A program made the position numbers and the translations under genes. This document shows positions 1-6,584 of a DNA stretch of 15,136 nt, one piece after another. Location: NCBI GenBank assembly GCA_963923455.1, contig CAWULT010000114.1, positions 1 to 15,136 of the forward strand, in the 5' to 3' direction. The stretch's first letter is position 1. The number at the start of each line of letters is the position of its first letter. The notes beneath the pieces are model-generated. The model was not told the DNA's origin and did no database searches. It saw nothing but the letters and a program-made list of their open reading frames with translations. The stretch comes from CAWULT01 sp963923455 (GTDB lineage: Bacteria; Acidobacteriota; Vicinamibacteria; Vicinamibacterales; UBA2999).

Positions 1-45
1 ACACCTAAGCCTTCGTCGGCAGCGTCAGATGTGTATAAGAGACAG
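1..45. other. Illumina Nextera adapter and i5 index (library artefact)
   Basis: Bases 13-45 match the 33-nt Nextera read-1 transposase adapter in full: a TCGTCGGCAGCGTC part at 13-26 and the 19-bp mosaic end AGATGTGTATAAGAGACAG at 27-45. Bases 5-12, CTAAGCCT, match the commonly used i5 index S508. Bases 1-4, ACAC, are the end of the P5 flow-cell arm. The order P5 tail, index, adapter is exactly that of a Nextera library molecule, so this is untrimmed library sequence fused to a contig end. Real genomic sequence starts at base 46. Reading frames that begin inside it, for example at 29 and 31, give the typical adapter-derived peptides MCIRDR and MYKRQ and are not genes. Confidence 0.98.
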
Positions 46-56
46 GGCCTTTCCCG

Positions 57-1400
57 GTGCGCGCGTTCCGCTTCCCGCACCCGCTCGTGCTGCTGGTGGC
101 GTGCGTGGCCCTGGCAGCCTCCCTCAGTCATCTGCTGCTCGCGGGCGAGTACGCGCGGCGCCAGGACGTGTCGACAGGCCGACAGGTCGTCGTCGCCGGT
201 TCCTATCACGCCGTTCCCGCCCACCCGGTCGGTTTCTTCGAGGCCGTCGTCGCGATACCGGAGGGGATGATCGACGCGGGCTCGGTGATCTTCCTCGTGT
301 TCCTGGTCGGCGGCGCCTTCAGCGTCGTCGAGCAGACCGGCGCACTGAAGCAGGGCGTCGAGTGGCTGACTGGCCGCTTCGGGGGGCGCGCGGCGCTCAT
401 CATCCCGCTGGTCTCCGTCGTCTTCGCGACGGCGGGCGCGCTCGAAGGCATGTGGGAGGAGATCGTCGCGCTGATGCCGGTGCTGCTGCTCCTGGCCCGG
501 CGCGCCGGCTTCGACCCGCTGACCGCCGTCGCGATGAGCCTCGGCGCCGCCGGCATCGGCAGCACCTTCAGCCCCATCAACCCGTTCAGCGTCGGCATCG
601 CCCAGCGCTTTGCCGAACTGCCGCTGCTCTCGGGGCTCGGGTTCCGGATGCTGGTGCTCGTGCCCGCGATCGCGCTGTGGATCGGGGCCACGATGCGGCA
701 CGCCGATCGCCACCGCCGCCCCGTGCCCGAAGCCGACGCGCCGGCGCGCGTGTCGCTCGACGCGGGCCACGCGGTCGTGCTGCTGACGGTCCTGGGCGCG
801 TTCGCCGTCTACGTCTACGGCACGCTGCGGTGGGACTGGGGCTTCAACGAGATGAGCGCGCTGTTCTTCCTGATGGGCGCCGCGGCGGGACTGGCCGGCG
901 GACTCGGTGTCGCACGGACGGCGGACGCCTTCGTCGAGGGGCTTCGCGCCATGGCGTACGCGGCCGTCCTGATCGGCGTGGCGCGCGCGATCTTCATCGT
1001 GCTCGACCGGGGCAAGGTGGTCGACACGGTCATCGACGCGATGGTCGCGCCGCTGTCCGGGCAGTCGCCCGGGGTGTTCGCGTTCGGCATGACGATCGTC
1101 CAGACGCTCGTGACCTTCCCGGTGCCGAGTTCGTCGGGCCGTGCGGTGCTCACCATGCCCATCCTCGTGCCGCTGTCGGACCTGCTCGGCGTGTCGCGGC
1201 AGGTGACCGTGCTGGCGTATCAGTACGGGCCAGGCATCGTCGGCCAGTTCATGCCGACCGACGGAGCGTTGATGGCGGTGCTGGCGATCGCCGGCGTGCG
1301 GTACGACCGCTGGCTGCGGTTCTGCGCGCCGATCTGCACGCTGCTGTTCGTGCTCGGCGTCGCGGCCGTCGCGGTGGCCGCGGCGATCGGCCTGCGGTAG
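57..1400 (+). CDS. YfcC/DcuC-type membrane carrier, possibly 5'-truncated
   Basis: This is an inner-membrane carrier of the YfcC branch of the DcuC family (C4-dicarboxylate or basic amino acid carriers). The 447-residue reading starts at GTG 57 and has 10 or more hydrophobic segments. The N-terminus (FPHPL near residue 6, then a membrane helix ending in AGEYAR near 29-34) matches how YfcC proteins usually begin, so the start may be nearly right. However, genome sequence begins only 11 bases upstream, the frame stays open to there, and no ribosome site is visible, so a few residues may be lost. Family landmarks are GSTFSPINPFSVG (168-180) in the first half, and PSSSGRA, MPILVPLSDLLGVSRQ and QFMPTDGALMA in the second half, which correspond to the re-entrant and substrate-site regions. 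The substrate cannot be told from sequence. It converges with the 1410-2234 gene, with 9 bases between stops. Confidence 0.82.
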   Translation: MRAFRFPHPLVLLVACVALAASLSHLLLAGEYARRQDVSTGRQVVVAGSYHAVPAHPVGFFEAVVAIPEGMIDAGSVIFLVFLVGGAFSVVEQTGALKQGVEWLTGRFGGRAALIIPLVSVVFATAGALEGMWEEIVALMPVLLLLARRAGFDPLTAVAMSLGAAGIGSTFSPINPFSVGIAQRFAELPLLSGLGFRMLVLVPAIALWIGATMRHADRHRRPVPEADAPARVSLDAGHAVVLLTVLGAFAVYVYGTLRWDWGFNEMSALFFLMGAAAGLAGGLGVARTADAFVEGLRAMAYAAVLIGVARAIFIVLDRGKVVDTVIDAMVAPLSGQSPGVFAFGMTIVQTLVTFPVPSSSGRAVLTMPILVPLSDLLGVSRQVTVLAYQYGPGIVGQFMPTDGALMAVLAIAGVRYDRWLRFCAPICTLLFVLGVAAVAVAAAIGLR

Positions 1401-1413
1401 CGCCGGCCGCTAC
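1397..1413. terminator. Hairpin over two converging stop codons
   Basis: GTAGCG (1397-1402) and CGCTAC (1408-1413) form a 6-bp stem with a 5-base loop. It contains the TAG of the carrier gene and the TAG of the opposing gene. There is no U-tract on either side, so a terminator role is only suggested by its position between convergent genes. Confidence 0.35.
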
Positions 1414-2234
1414 GGGTCGGGATCCCCCGACTCCACCCTGGCGCGGACCGCCGCCCGGAACCTGTCGGCCGACTCGGCCACGCTCTTGCGGCCAATCCGG
1501 CGCGCGATCGGCTCGATGAGCCATCCCAGCATCGGTGGAAAGCGCCGGCTCAGGCCGACCGTCTCGACCTCCATGTAGACGCCGCCTTCGGCTTCCACGA
1601 ACCGCGTGAACGTGGCCGCGCGCCACAGGTACCCGCTGTCCTGGCCCGCGGGAAGCCACGTCTCGCCGGGCCGGCCGGGATTCCGGACTTCGCGGATCTC
1701 CTCGGACACCGACACGGCGTAGGCACGCCGGTCGTCGACGCGCGTGTAGTGCACCGTCGAGCGCACCTCCAGCGTGGCGCTCAGGCCGCCGGCCGCCTCC
1801 CGGACACGCGTCAGCAGCTGGAAGGTGTCGCCCGTCCTGGCCAGCACCCTGGCCGCGACGACGGGTTCGAAGATGTCCGGGTAGTCGGCGTAGGCCTGCG
1901 ACACCTGCAGGACCTGCGCGAGGCTGACCCGCTCGATGAAGACGGCGCCGAGCCAGTGATGGACGAGCGCGTTCGGGACGCTGGTGATGCCGTCGCCGTG
2001 CCCGGGGCGGCCGAGCACGGAGCCGTTGCGCAGGGCGGCTCGGACGCCGGCGTCGAGCGGGGCGTCGGCCCCGGAGGCGCGCGCGACGAAGGCGTCTCGC
2101 GCGCCCCTCAGGTAGCCATCGTACGCGCGGCTCGCTTCGTGCGTGAGTTCGGCGGCCGCCAGGACCACCGCGCTCGCGGCGAGCAGGCTTGGCAGGAAGA
2201 CCAGAGGCGCGCGGACGGCCAGGAGTGTCCGCAC
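1410..2234 (-). CDS. Exported START/SRPBCC-like protein of unknown function
   Basis: The product has 274 residues and starts at GTG 2234. It opens with a signal peptide or membrane anchor (about residues 1-28: MRTLLAVRA, then a Leu/Ala-rich stretch), so it should act outside the cytoplasm. The middle and end look like a START/SRPBCC (polyketide cyclase-like) fold. There is an amphipathic segment with YADYPDIFEPVV, several alternating beta strands (SATLEVRSTVHY, VYMEVETVGLSRRFP), and a long C-terminal helix (ADRFRAAVRARVE) of the kind that closes the hydrophobic cavity. This fold call comes from pattern only, and no ligand can be named. It lies 10 bases downstream of the beta-keto acid cleavage enzyme gene on the same strand, so the two are probably cotranscribed, but a functional link is not evident. 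Confidence 0.7.
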   Translation of the reverse strand: MRTLLAVRAPLVFLPSLLAASAVVLAAAELTHEASRAYDGYLRGARDAFVARASGADAPLDAGVRAALRNGSVLGRPGHGDGITSVPNALVHHWLGAVFIERVSLAQVLQVSQAYADYPDIFEPVVAARVLARTGDTFQLLTRVREAAGGLSATLEVRSTVHYTRVDDRRAYAVSVSEEIREVRNPGRPGETWLPAGQDSGYLWRAATFTRFVEAEGGVYMEVETVGLSRRFPPMLGWLIEPIARRIGRKSVAESADRFRAAVRARVESGDPDP

Positions 2235-2244
2235 GCGTCCGGTC

Positions 2245-3084
2245 TCACGCGGCCGCGAGGCCGAGGATGCGCCGGGCCTCCGCCGGGGTGGCCACGGACC
2301 GGTTGTATTCCGGGCAGAGGTCGGCGACCCTGGCGACCAGTTCCGCGTTCGACGCGGCCAGCCGGCCCTTGTCCCAGCGCACGTTGTCCTCCAGGCCGGT
2401 CCGGCAGTGGCCGCCCATCTCGAGGCACCAGCGGTTCACTTCGAGCTGGTGCCGGCCGATGCCGGCCGCCACCCACGTGGCGTCGGGCATCAGTGCCCGC
2501 AGTTTGGCCACCTGGAAGTCCAGAATGTCGCGATGGGCCGGCAGCGCGTGCTTGACGCCCAGGACGAACTGGACGTGCAGGGGCGCGGCCAGCAGGCCGC
2601 CGTGCGCGTAGTCGACGGCGTTGTAGAGCATCGCCAGATCGAACACCTCGATCTCGGGCTTGACGCCGTACTGCCGCATCTTCGTGGCGAGCTCCACGAT
2701 CAGGTCGGGCGGGTTCTCGTAGACGCGGGTCGGGAAGTTGCAGGAGCCGGTCGAGAGCGAGGCCATGTCGGGCCGCAGGTGCAGCATGCCGCCGCGCTCG
2801 GACCCCACGCCCGACCGTCCCCCGGTCGAGAACTGCACGATCAGGTCGGGGCAGTGCTTCCGGATCCGCTGCAGGAAGTCGGCGAACTTGCCGGGGTCGG
2901 ACGTCGTGGACCCGTCGTCGTTGCGGACGTGCACGTGCACCAGCGCCGCACCGGCCTCGTAGCAGGCGTGCGTCGATTCGATCTGTTCGGACACCGTGAT
3001 CGGAACGGCGGGATTGTTCTCCTTGCGCGGCACCGAACCGGTGATCGCGGCAGTGATGATGCACGGCAGTGGGGGCGTAGACAT
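2245..3084 (-). CDS. Beta-keto acid cleavage enzyme (BKACE, DUF849)
   Basis: This 279-residue TIM-barrel protein belongs to the BKACE family, whose founding member Kce (3-keto-5-aminohexanoate cleavage enzyme) condenses a beta-keto acid with acetyl-CoA to give acetoacetate and a new CoA thioester. The Zn ligands are visible: H50 and H52 in VHVHVR, and E232 in TGLEDN. R228 and D233 occupy the places of the catalytic Arg and Asp of Kce. The N-terminal ITAAITG and C-terminal ASNAELV...VATPAEARRILGL blocks are also typical. ATG 3084 was chosen because the family starts just before the ITAAITG strand; the frame stays open 38 codons further upstream, but that stretch is not family-like. No other lysine-fermentation gene is present, so the actual substrate is unknown. 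Members act on carnitine-, amino acid- and fatty acid-derived keto acids. Confidence 0.92.
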   Translation of the reverse strand: MSTPPLPCIITAAITGSVPRKENNPAVPITVSEQIESTHACYEAGAALVHVHVRNDDGSTTSDPGKFADFLQRIRKHCPDLIVQFSTGGRSGVGSERGGMLHLRPDMASLSTGSCNFPTRVYENPPDLIVELATKMRQYGVKPEIEVFDLAMLYNAVDYAHGGLLAAPLHVQFVLGVKHALPAHRDILDFQVAKLRALMPDATWVAAGIGRHQLEVNRWCLEMGGHCRTGLEDNVRWDKGRLAASNAELVARVADLCPEYNRSVATPAEARRILGLAAA

Positions 3085-3094
3085 CGATGGCTGT

Positions 3095-3101
3095 ATGTAT
3101 A
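3095..3101 (-). promoter_or_regulatory. Candidate -10 box for the BKACE gene
   Basis: On the minus strand the hexamer TATACA (3101-3096, followed by T) lies 11 bases before ATG 3084, inside the 86-bp divergent gap. This spacing would put the transcript start within a few bases of the ATG. No -35 box is evident. Confidence 0.4.
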
Positions 3102-3141
3102 CCCGATCTGCGGGGCGGCCGGCGCGCGGGCCCGGATGCGG

Positions 3142-3147
3142 TAGGAT
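3142..3147 (+). promoter_or_regulatory. Candidate -10 box for the glycosyltransferase gene
   Basis: TAGGAT lies 23 bases before ATG 3171 in the divergent gap shared with the BKACE gene. It resembles the other -10-like boxes in this window but would leave a short leader of about 15 bases. No -35 element is recognisable. Confidence 0.3.
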
Positions 3148-3170
3148 TCGGCCGCGCCCTGCGTGCCTGC

Positions 3171-4403
3171 ATGCCTCGAGCGGACTCTGCCTCCACACCC
3201 GCGACGCCCGGCGGAAGCGTCCTTCCGCGGCGCGAACTCGCGTGGTGGCTGGTCTGCTGGCTGCTGGTGTCCGCGGTCGTCGTCGGCACGGGCTTCGTCA
3301 GCCGCGATCCCGACTCGGCCCTGCATGCGGCCATCGCCGACCGGCTCGCCCGGCAACCCCCGTCGCGGTGGGTGGCGCCCGAATGGTGGGGGCTGTGGAA
3401 CAGCGAGGGACTCTATCGCGAACACCCGGCGGGCATCTTCCTCCTGCCGGTGGTGCTGGCGCAGCTCGGCCTGCCCGCGGCGCAGGCGGCGTTCGTCGTG
3501 GGGTTGTCGGCCGCTCTCGGATCGCTGTGGCTGATCGCCCTGATCGTCTCCCGCCTGGCCTCGCGAGCGGACGGACGCGCCGTGCTCGTGCTCCTGCAGC
3601 TGATGCCGGTCGCGTTTCTGTTTCGCGTGCGGGCCAACCACGAATACCCGATGCTGCTGTGTCTGCTGGTCGCGGTGCTCGCCGTCGATGGGGTGCGACG
3701 GTCGTGGGGCTGGATGCCCGTGCTCGCCGCGGCCCTCGCTGCGGGCCTCCTCGTCAAGGGCGCCTTCGTCGCCGTCGTGCTGGTCGGCCTGGGGGCCTGG
3801 GTGCTCGTCGACCCGGCTGGATCCCCGGGGCCCCTGTGGCGCCCCGTCGCCGCGATCGTCGCGGCTCTGGTCGCGACGGTCATCGTTGCGGCGGGCTATG
3901 ACGCCTGGTACCTGCGGGCGGCCGGCGAGTCGTTCTGGGCCGGCTACTGGCGGCGTCAGCTGGCCCCGGTGACGGCGGCCGCGTCGACGGACGTGGTCGC
4001 GCCCCTCTTCGATCATGCGGCGTTCTACGTGCGCGTGCTCGTGTGGTGGTCCGCTCCCTGGAGCGCGGGCCTGGCGATGGCCGCCTGGCGTGCGCGCGGT
4101 CGCATCGGGGCCGTGTGGCGGGCGCTCGCCCCGACCGAGCGCCGCGGCCTCCTCTGGGTCGCGGTGTTCGTCGGGCTCGTGATGATGCTGCTGGGCCCAG
4201 CCAGCCGCTTCGCCGAGCGGTACGTCTTCTCCCCGACGTTCGCGCTCGCCACCGTGGGTGTCGTCGTCACGTGCCGCACCTGGCCCGCGCTGGCGCGCGG
4301 GCTGGCCCAGCTCGATCGCCGTGTCCCGGCCCTGCCGGCGCTGCTGTGGCTGGTGCTGACGCTCGGGCGGCTGGGGCTCGGGCGCTTCCTGCCCAGGATC
4401 TAG
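3171..4403 (+). CDS. GT-C glycosyltransferase, PMT/ArnT (GT39-like) family
   Basis: This is a 410-residue integral membrane protein with about ten hydrophobic segments. It fits lipid-linked sugar transferases of the GT-C/GT39-like group, which move a sugar from a polyprenyl phosphate to a protein, lipid A or other envelope acceptor on the outer face of the inner membrane. After the first helix (about residues 23-42), the first periplasmic loop carries RDPDSALHAAIADRL with D46/D48, which is where GT-C enzymes place the catalytic acid. YREHPAGIFLLP (82-93) and RANHEYPML (154-162) match the usual HP/KP and E-x-P-x-L loop motifs. The C-terminal part lacks a large soluble domain, so it is shorter than ArnT (about 550 residues). 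ATG 3171 was chosen over upstream codons because the preceding frame is low quality and a TAGGAT box lies just upstream. Acceptor and sugar are unknown. Confidence 0.75.
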   Translation: MPRADSASTPATPGGSVLPRRELAWWLVCWLLVSAVVVGTGFVSRDPDSALHAAIADRLARQPPSRWVAPEWWGLWNSEGLYREHPAGIFLLPVVLAQLGLPAAQAAFVVGLSAALGSLWLIALIVSRLASRADGRAVLVLLQLMPVAFLFRVRANHEYPMLLCLLVAVLAVDGVRRSWGWMPVLAAALAAGLLVKGAFVAVVLVGLGAWVLVDPAGSPGPLWRPVAAIVAALVATVIVAAGYDAWYLRAAGESFWAGYWRRQLAPVTAAASTDVVAPLFDHAAFYVRVLVWWSAPWSAGLAMAAWRARGRIGAVWRALAPTERRGLLWVAVFVGLVMMLLGPASRFAERYVFSPTFALATVGVVVTCRTWPALARGLAQLDRRVPALPALLWLVLTLGRLGLGRFLPRI

Positions 4404-4442
4404 CGGGACGGTCCTGGCCCGGTTCCGGCCCGGGACGTCCCG
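4404..4442 (+). terminator. GC-rich hairpin directly after the glycosyltransferase stop
   Basis: CGGGACG (4404-4410) begins on the base after the TAG and pairs perfectly with CGTCCCG (4436-4442). A further stem, 4412-4417 with 4430-4435, continues inside it after one bulged base and includes one G-T pair. There is no U-tract. The hairpin reaches into the region where a -35 box for the pirin gene would lie, so it could both end the upstream message and insulate the pirin promoter. Confidence 0.4.
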
Positions 4443-4457
4443 TCGGGCTCCTTCGGG

Positions 4458-4463
4458 TACCCT
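4458..4463 (+). promoter_or_regulatory. Candidate -10 box for the pirin gene (leaderless)
   Basis: TACCCT is separated from ATG 4469 by only five bases (GGGGC). Transcription normally starts about 6-8 bases after a -10 box, so the message would begin at or next to the ATG. The arrangement closely matches TACACT-GGGGCC-ATG before the gene at 11835 (minus strand). Confidence 0.42.
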
Positions 4464-4468
4464 GGGGC

Positions 4469-5491
4469 ATGAGCGATCCGATTCTTGCCGTCGTCCCGCA
4501 GGGCAACCGCTGGCAGACGCAGGACCCGTTCCTGTTCTGCGTGCATCACGTCGACCACTTTCCGAAGGGCAACGAGCGGCTCGGGCCCGACGCCCCGCTC
4601 GAGGGGCGCGACATCGGCCAGGACTTCGAGGGCAAGGATGGCTGGCGGATGTACCACGGCGACGTCGTGCCGGGGTTTCCCCAGCACCCGCACCGCGGTT
4701 TCGAGACGGTGACCATCGTCCGGACCGGCTTCATCGACCACTCCGACTCGCTCGGCGCGACCGCGCGCTTCGGCATGGGAGATGTCCAGTGGCTGACCGC
4801 CGGTGCCGGGGTCGTCCACTCGGAGATGTTCCCGCTGCTGAACGCCGACGGCCCCAACCCGCTGGAGTTGTTCCAGATCTGGTTGAACCTGCCGGCGAAG
4901 GCCAAGATGGTGCCGGCCTACTTCACGATGCTGTGGGACGGGCGGATTCCGCGCCATCACGCGATCGACGCGAACGGGCGCCGCGCCGTCGTCACCGTCA
5001 TCGCCGGCGCGCTCGAGGGCGTGCACCCGCTGCCGCCGCCGCCGAACTCGTGGGCCGCGGACCCGGCGGCCGACCTTGCCATCTGGTCGATCGCGCTGGA
5101 GGCGGGCGCGACGTGGACCGTGCCCGCCGCTGCGGGGCCGCAGACACGGCGCAGCCTGAACCTCTTTGCCGGACGCGCGCTGAAGGTGGGCGATCGCCAC
5201 GTCCCCGCGCCCGCGGCGGTACACGTGCGCGCCGGGCAACCGGTGACGATCGAGGCGGTGGACGGCCCGGCGGAGATCCTGCTGCTCCAGGGGCGCCCGA
5301 TCGGCGAGCCGGTGGCGCAGTACGGCCCCTTCGTGATGAACACGCGCGCCGAACTCGAGCAGGCCTTCCGCGACTACCAGCGCACGCAGTTCGGGGGCTG
5401 GCCGTTCGTGGATCCCGCGCCGGTGCATCCACGCAACCGCGGCCGGTTCGCGCGGCACGCCGACGGCCGCGTCGAAGACGCGCCGGCCTAG
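4469..5491 (+). CDS. Pirin family bicupin protein
   Basis: The 340-residue product has the two-cupin architecture of pirins, non-haem iron proteins; some members act as quercetin 2,3-dioxygenases and others as redox-sensing regulators. The N-terminal metal site is complete: H73 and H75 in QHPHRGFETVT, and H117 and E119 in AGAGVVHSEM, equivalent to His56/His58/His101/Glu103 of human pirin. The C-terminal pirin domain (about 180-290) carries LNLFAGRAL and GPFVMNTRAELEQAFRDYQ, which are typical of the family. At about 340 residues it is longer than the usual 230-300, with an enlarged loop at 30-60 (acidic, Gly-rich) and a tail rich in Pro/Arg. ATG 4469 fits the -10-like box just upstream. It converges with the lgt-like gene, with 6 bases between stops. 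The cellular role is not shown by context. Confidence 0.9.
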   Translation: MSDPILAVVPQGNRWQTQDPFLFCVHHVDHFPKGNERLGPDAPLEGRDIGQDFEGKDGWRMYHGDVVPGFPQHPHRGFETVTIVRTGFIDHSDSLGATARFGMGDVQWLTAGAGVVHSEMFPLLNADGPNPLELFQIWLNLPAKAKMVPAYFTMLWDGRIPRHHAIDANGRRAVVTVIAGALEGVHPLPPPPNSWAADPAADLAIWSIALEAGATWTVPAAAGPQTRRSLNLFAGRALKVGDRHVPAPAAVHVRAGQPVTIEAVDGPAEILLLQGRPIGEPVAQYGPFVMNTRAELEQAFRDYQRTQFGGWPFVDPAPVHPRNRGRFARHADGRVEDAPA

Positions 5492-5499
5492 GCGCCGTC
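5477..5499. terminator. Hairpin across the pirin/lgt convergent stops
   Basis: Bases 5477-5484 (GACGCGCC) pair with 5491-5499 (GGCGCCGTC) as 8 bp with one bulged C, around a 6-base loop. The element overlaps the pirin TAG and most of the opposing TGA. No U-tract is present. It could work for both strands. Confidence 0.35.
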
Positions 5500-6478
5500 A
5501 GCGCGCGGGCCGAGGCGCCGTGTCGATGGCGGGGTAGATCCGCGAGTGGGTCAGGCCCGGGTGCCGGGCCCCGTAGCGCGCCGGCACGTCCTGCGTCCAG
5601 TTGCTCGGAATCGTCAGGCAGGCCACCAGCAGCGCGGCGAGGGCCAGCCGTGCCGCCCACGATGGCGGCACGTCGGCGGGCGGGGCCGGCCGGACGGGGC
5701 GCGCCCCGAGGCGCCCGAGGCGCCGAAGCCGGGAGCGGTAGAGCAGTGCCGCCCCGAGCGCGGCCATCAGGATGTTCAGGGTCTGTCCCGTGCCGAGCGC
5801 GAGCCGGTGGGTCGGATAGTCCCGGAACAGGTCGATCGCGATCCGCAACGACGCGTACCAGAAGACGAAGCGCGCCGCGGCCGCGCCCGGCGTGGGGTTG
5901 GTGGCGCGCACGCGTCGCAAGTACGGGATGAGCGCGAGGTTCTTGAGTCCGTCGTAGAGCACGACGGGATGGCGGGCGCCGGCGGCGTCCGGGAATTGCA
6001 CGCCCCACCAGACGTCGGTGGCGCGGCCGACGATCTGGCCGTCGACGAAGTTGCCCAGCCGTCCCACACCCATCAGGAAGGCGCCCGGCACGACGAGGTC
6101 GTCGGCCAGCTCGAGGAACGGGACGCGTTGCCACCACGCGAACAGCAGCGCGCCGGCCGTGGCACCCAGCAGCAGGCCATGGGTGGCCATGCCGCCGAGC
6201 CAGTACGCGGGGATGAGCGCCGCGTGCTCGCGATAGAAGGGCCACTCGTCGAACGCCACCTCGACGGCACGCCCCCCGGCGAGGACTCCCAGCGAGACGC
6301 ACAGCGTGAGCCGGTAGGCCTGCGCGCGCGTGAGCTGCAGGCGAGCCCGGCCGCGCATGGCGTACAGATGCAGGTTCAGGAACCCGAGCGTGTAACCCAG
6401 GCCGTACCACCAGACGTGGACGCCGCCGATCGTGGCGATGATCGGATCGATTCGGTGCACGAAGAAGGCGAGCGGCAA
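5498..6478 (-). CDS. lgt: Prolipoprotein diacylglyceryl transferase-like protein
   Basis: Lgt moves a diacylglyceryl group from phosphatidylglycerol to the lipobox cysteine of prolipoproteins in the inner membrane. The seven-helix core is present: WYGLGY (24-29), GGMATHG with H100 (E. coli H103), and the signature GRLGNFVDGQIVG (139-151) with R140 and N143 (E. coli R143, N146). HPVVLYDGLKN (170-180) and IDLFR with R219 are also present. Two signature residues differ: D146 replaces Asn149, and Q148 replaces Glu151 of E. coli. A 50-residue C-terminal extension (about 275-326) adds a further hydrophobic segment and an exported-looking tail. The start is TTG 6478, because GGAGGA lies four bases upstream. 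TTG 6526 has no ribosome site, and GTG 6460 would trim the helix lead. It may be a paralogue rather than the housekeeping enzyme. Confidence 0.85.
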   Translation of the reverse strand: MPLAFFVHRIDPIIATIGGVHVWWYGLGYTLGFLNLHLYAMRGRARLQLTRAQAYRLTLCVSLGVLAGGRAVEVAFDEWPFYREHAALIPAYWLGGMATHGLLLGATAGALLFAWWQRVPFLELADDLVVPGAFLMGVGRLGNFVDGQIVGRATDVWWGVQFPDAAGARHPVVLYDGLKNLALIPYLRRVRATNPTPGAAAARFVFWYASLRIAIDLFRDYPTHRLALGTGQTLNILMAALGAALLYRSRLRRLGRLGARPVRPAPPADVPPSWAARLALAALLVACLTIPSNWTQDVPARYGARHPGLTHSRIYPAIDTAPRPAR

Positions 6479-6481
6479 CGT

Positions 6482-6487
6482 GTCCTC
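6482..6487 (-). promoter_or_regulatory. Ribosome binding site that fixes the lgt start
   Basis: On the minus strand GGAGGA (6487-6482) precedes TTG 6478 with a spacer of three to four bases. It is one of the best Shine-Dalgarno matches in the window and supports this unusual TTG start over the longer and shorter in-frame alternatives. Confidence 0.6.
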
Positions 6488-6572
6488 CGCAGCCGGTCCG
6501 TTGGCCTGGTGAGGAGTAGACCACAACTCGTCGCGGGCTGGGGAGCGGGTGGCCTCGCCGCGGCTCCGGTGG

Positions 6573-6578
6573 CAGAAT
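6573..6578 (+). promoter_or_regulatory. Candidate -10 box for the TatT-like gene (leaderless)
   Basis: CAGAAT is separated by six bases from GTG 6585, in the 106-bp divergent gap next to lgt. No Shine-Dalgarno sequence precedes the GTG, which fits a transcript that starts at the codon. No convincing -35 box is seen. Confidence 0.38.
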
Positions 6579-6584
6579 CGAGCC

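Noticed and set aside
46..60. The adapter boundary as a sign of a real transposon insertion
   Set aside because: The 19-bp mosaic end is joined to library adapter and index sequence, so it comes from in-vitro tagmentation, not from a mobile element in the genome.
29..1519. Long plus-strand frame starting in the adapter and overlapping the carrier gene
   Set aside because: It begins with the adapter-derived MCIRDR, is Arg/Pro/Gly-rich without any family pattern, and overlaps a clear membrane protein in another frame.
3085..3198. Upstream extension of the BKACE frame to 3198
   Set aside because: The added 38 residues are not family-like, overlap the divergent promoter region, and the family begins at the ITAAITG strand right after ATG 3084.
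6461..6526. TTG 6526 as the lgt start
   Set aside because: No ribosome site precedes it, and the extra 16 residues are polar. TTG 6478 has GGAGGA at correct spacing.
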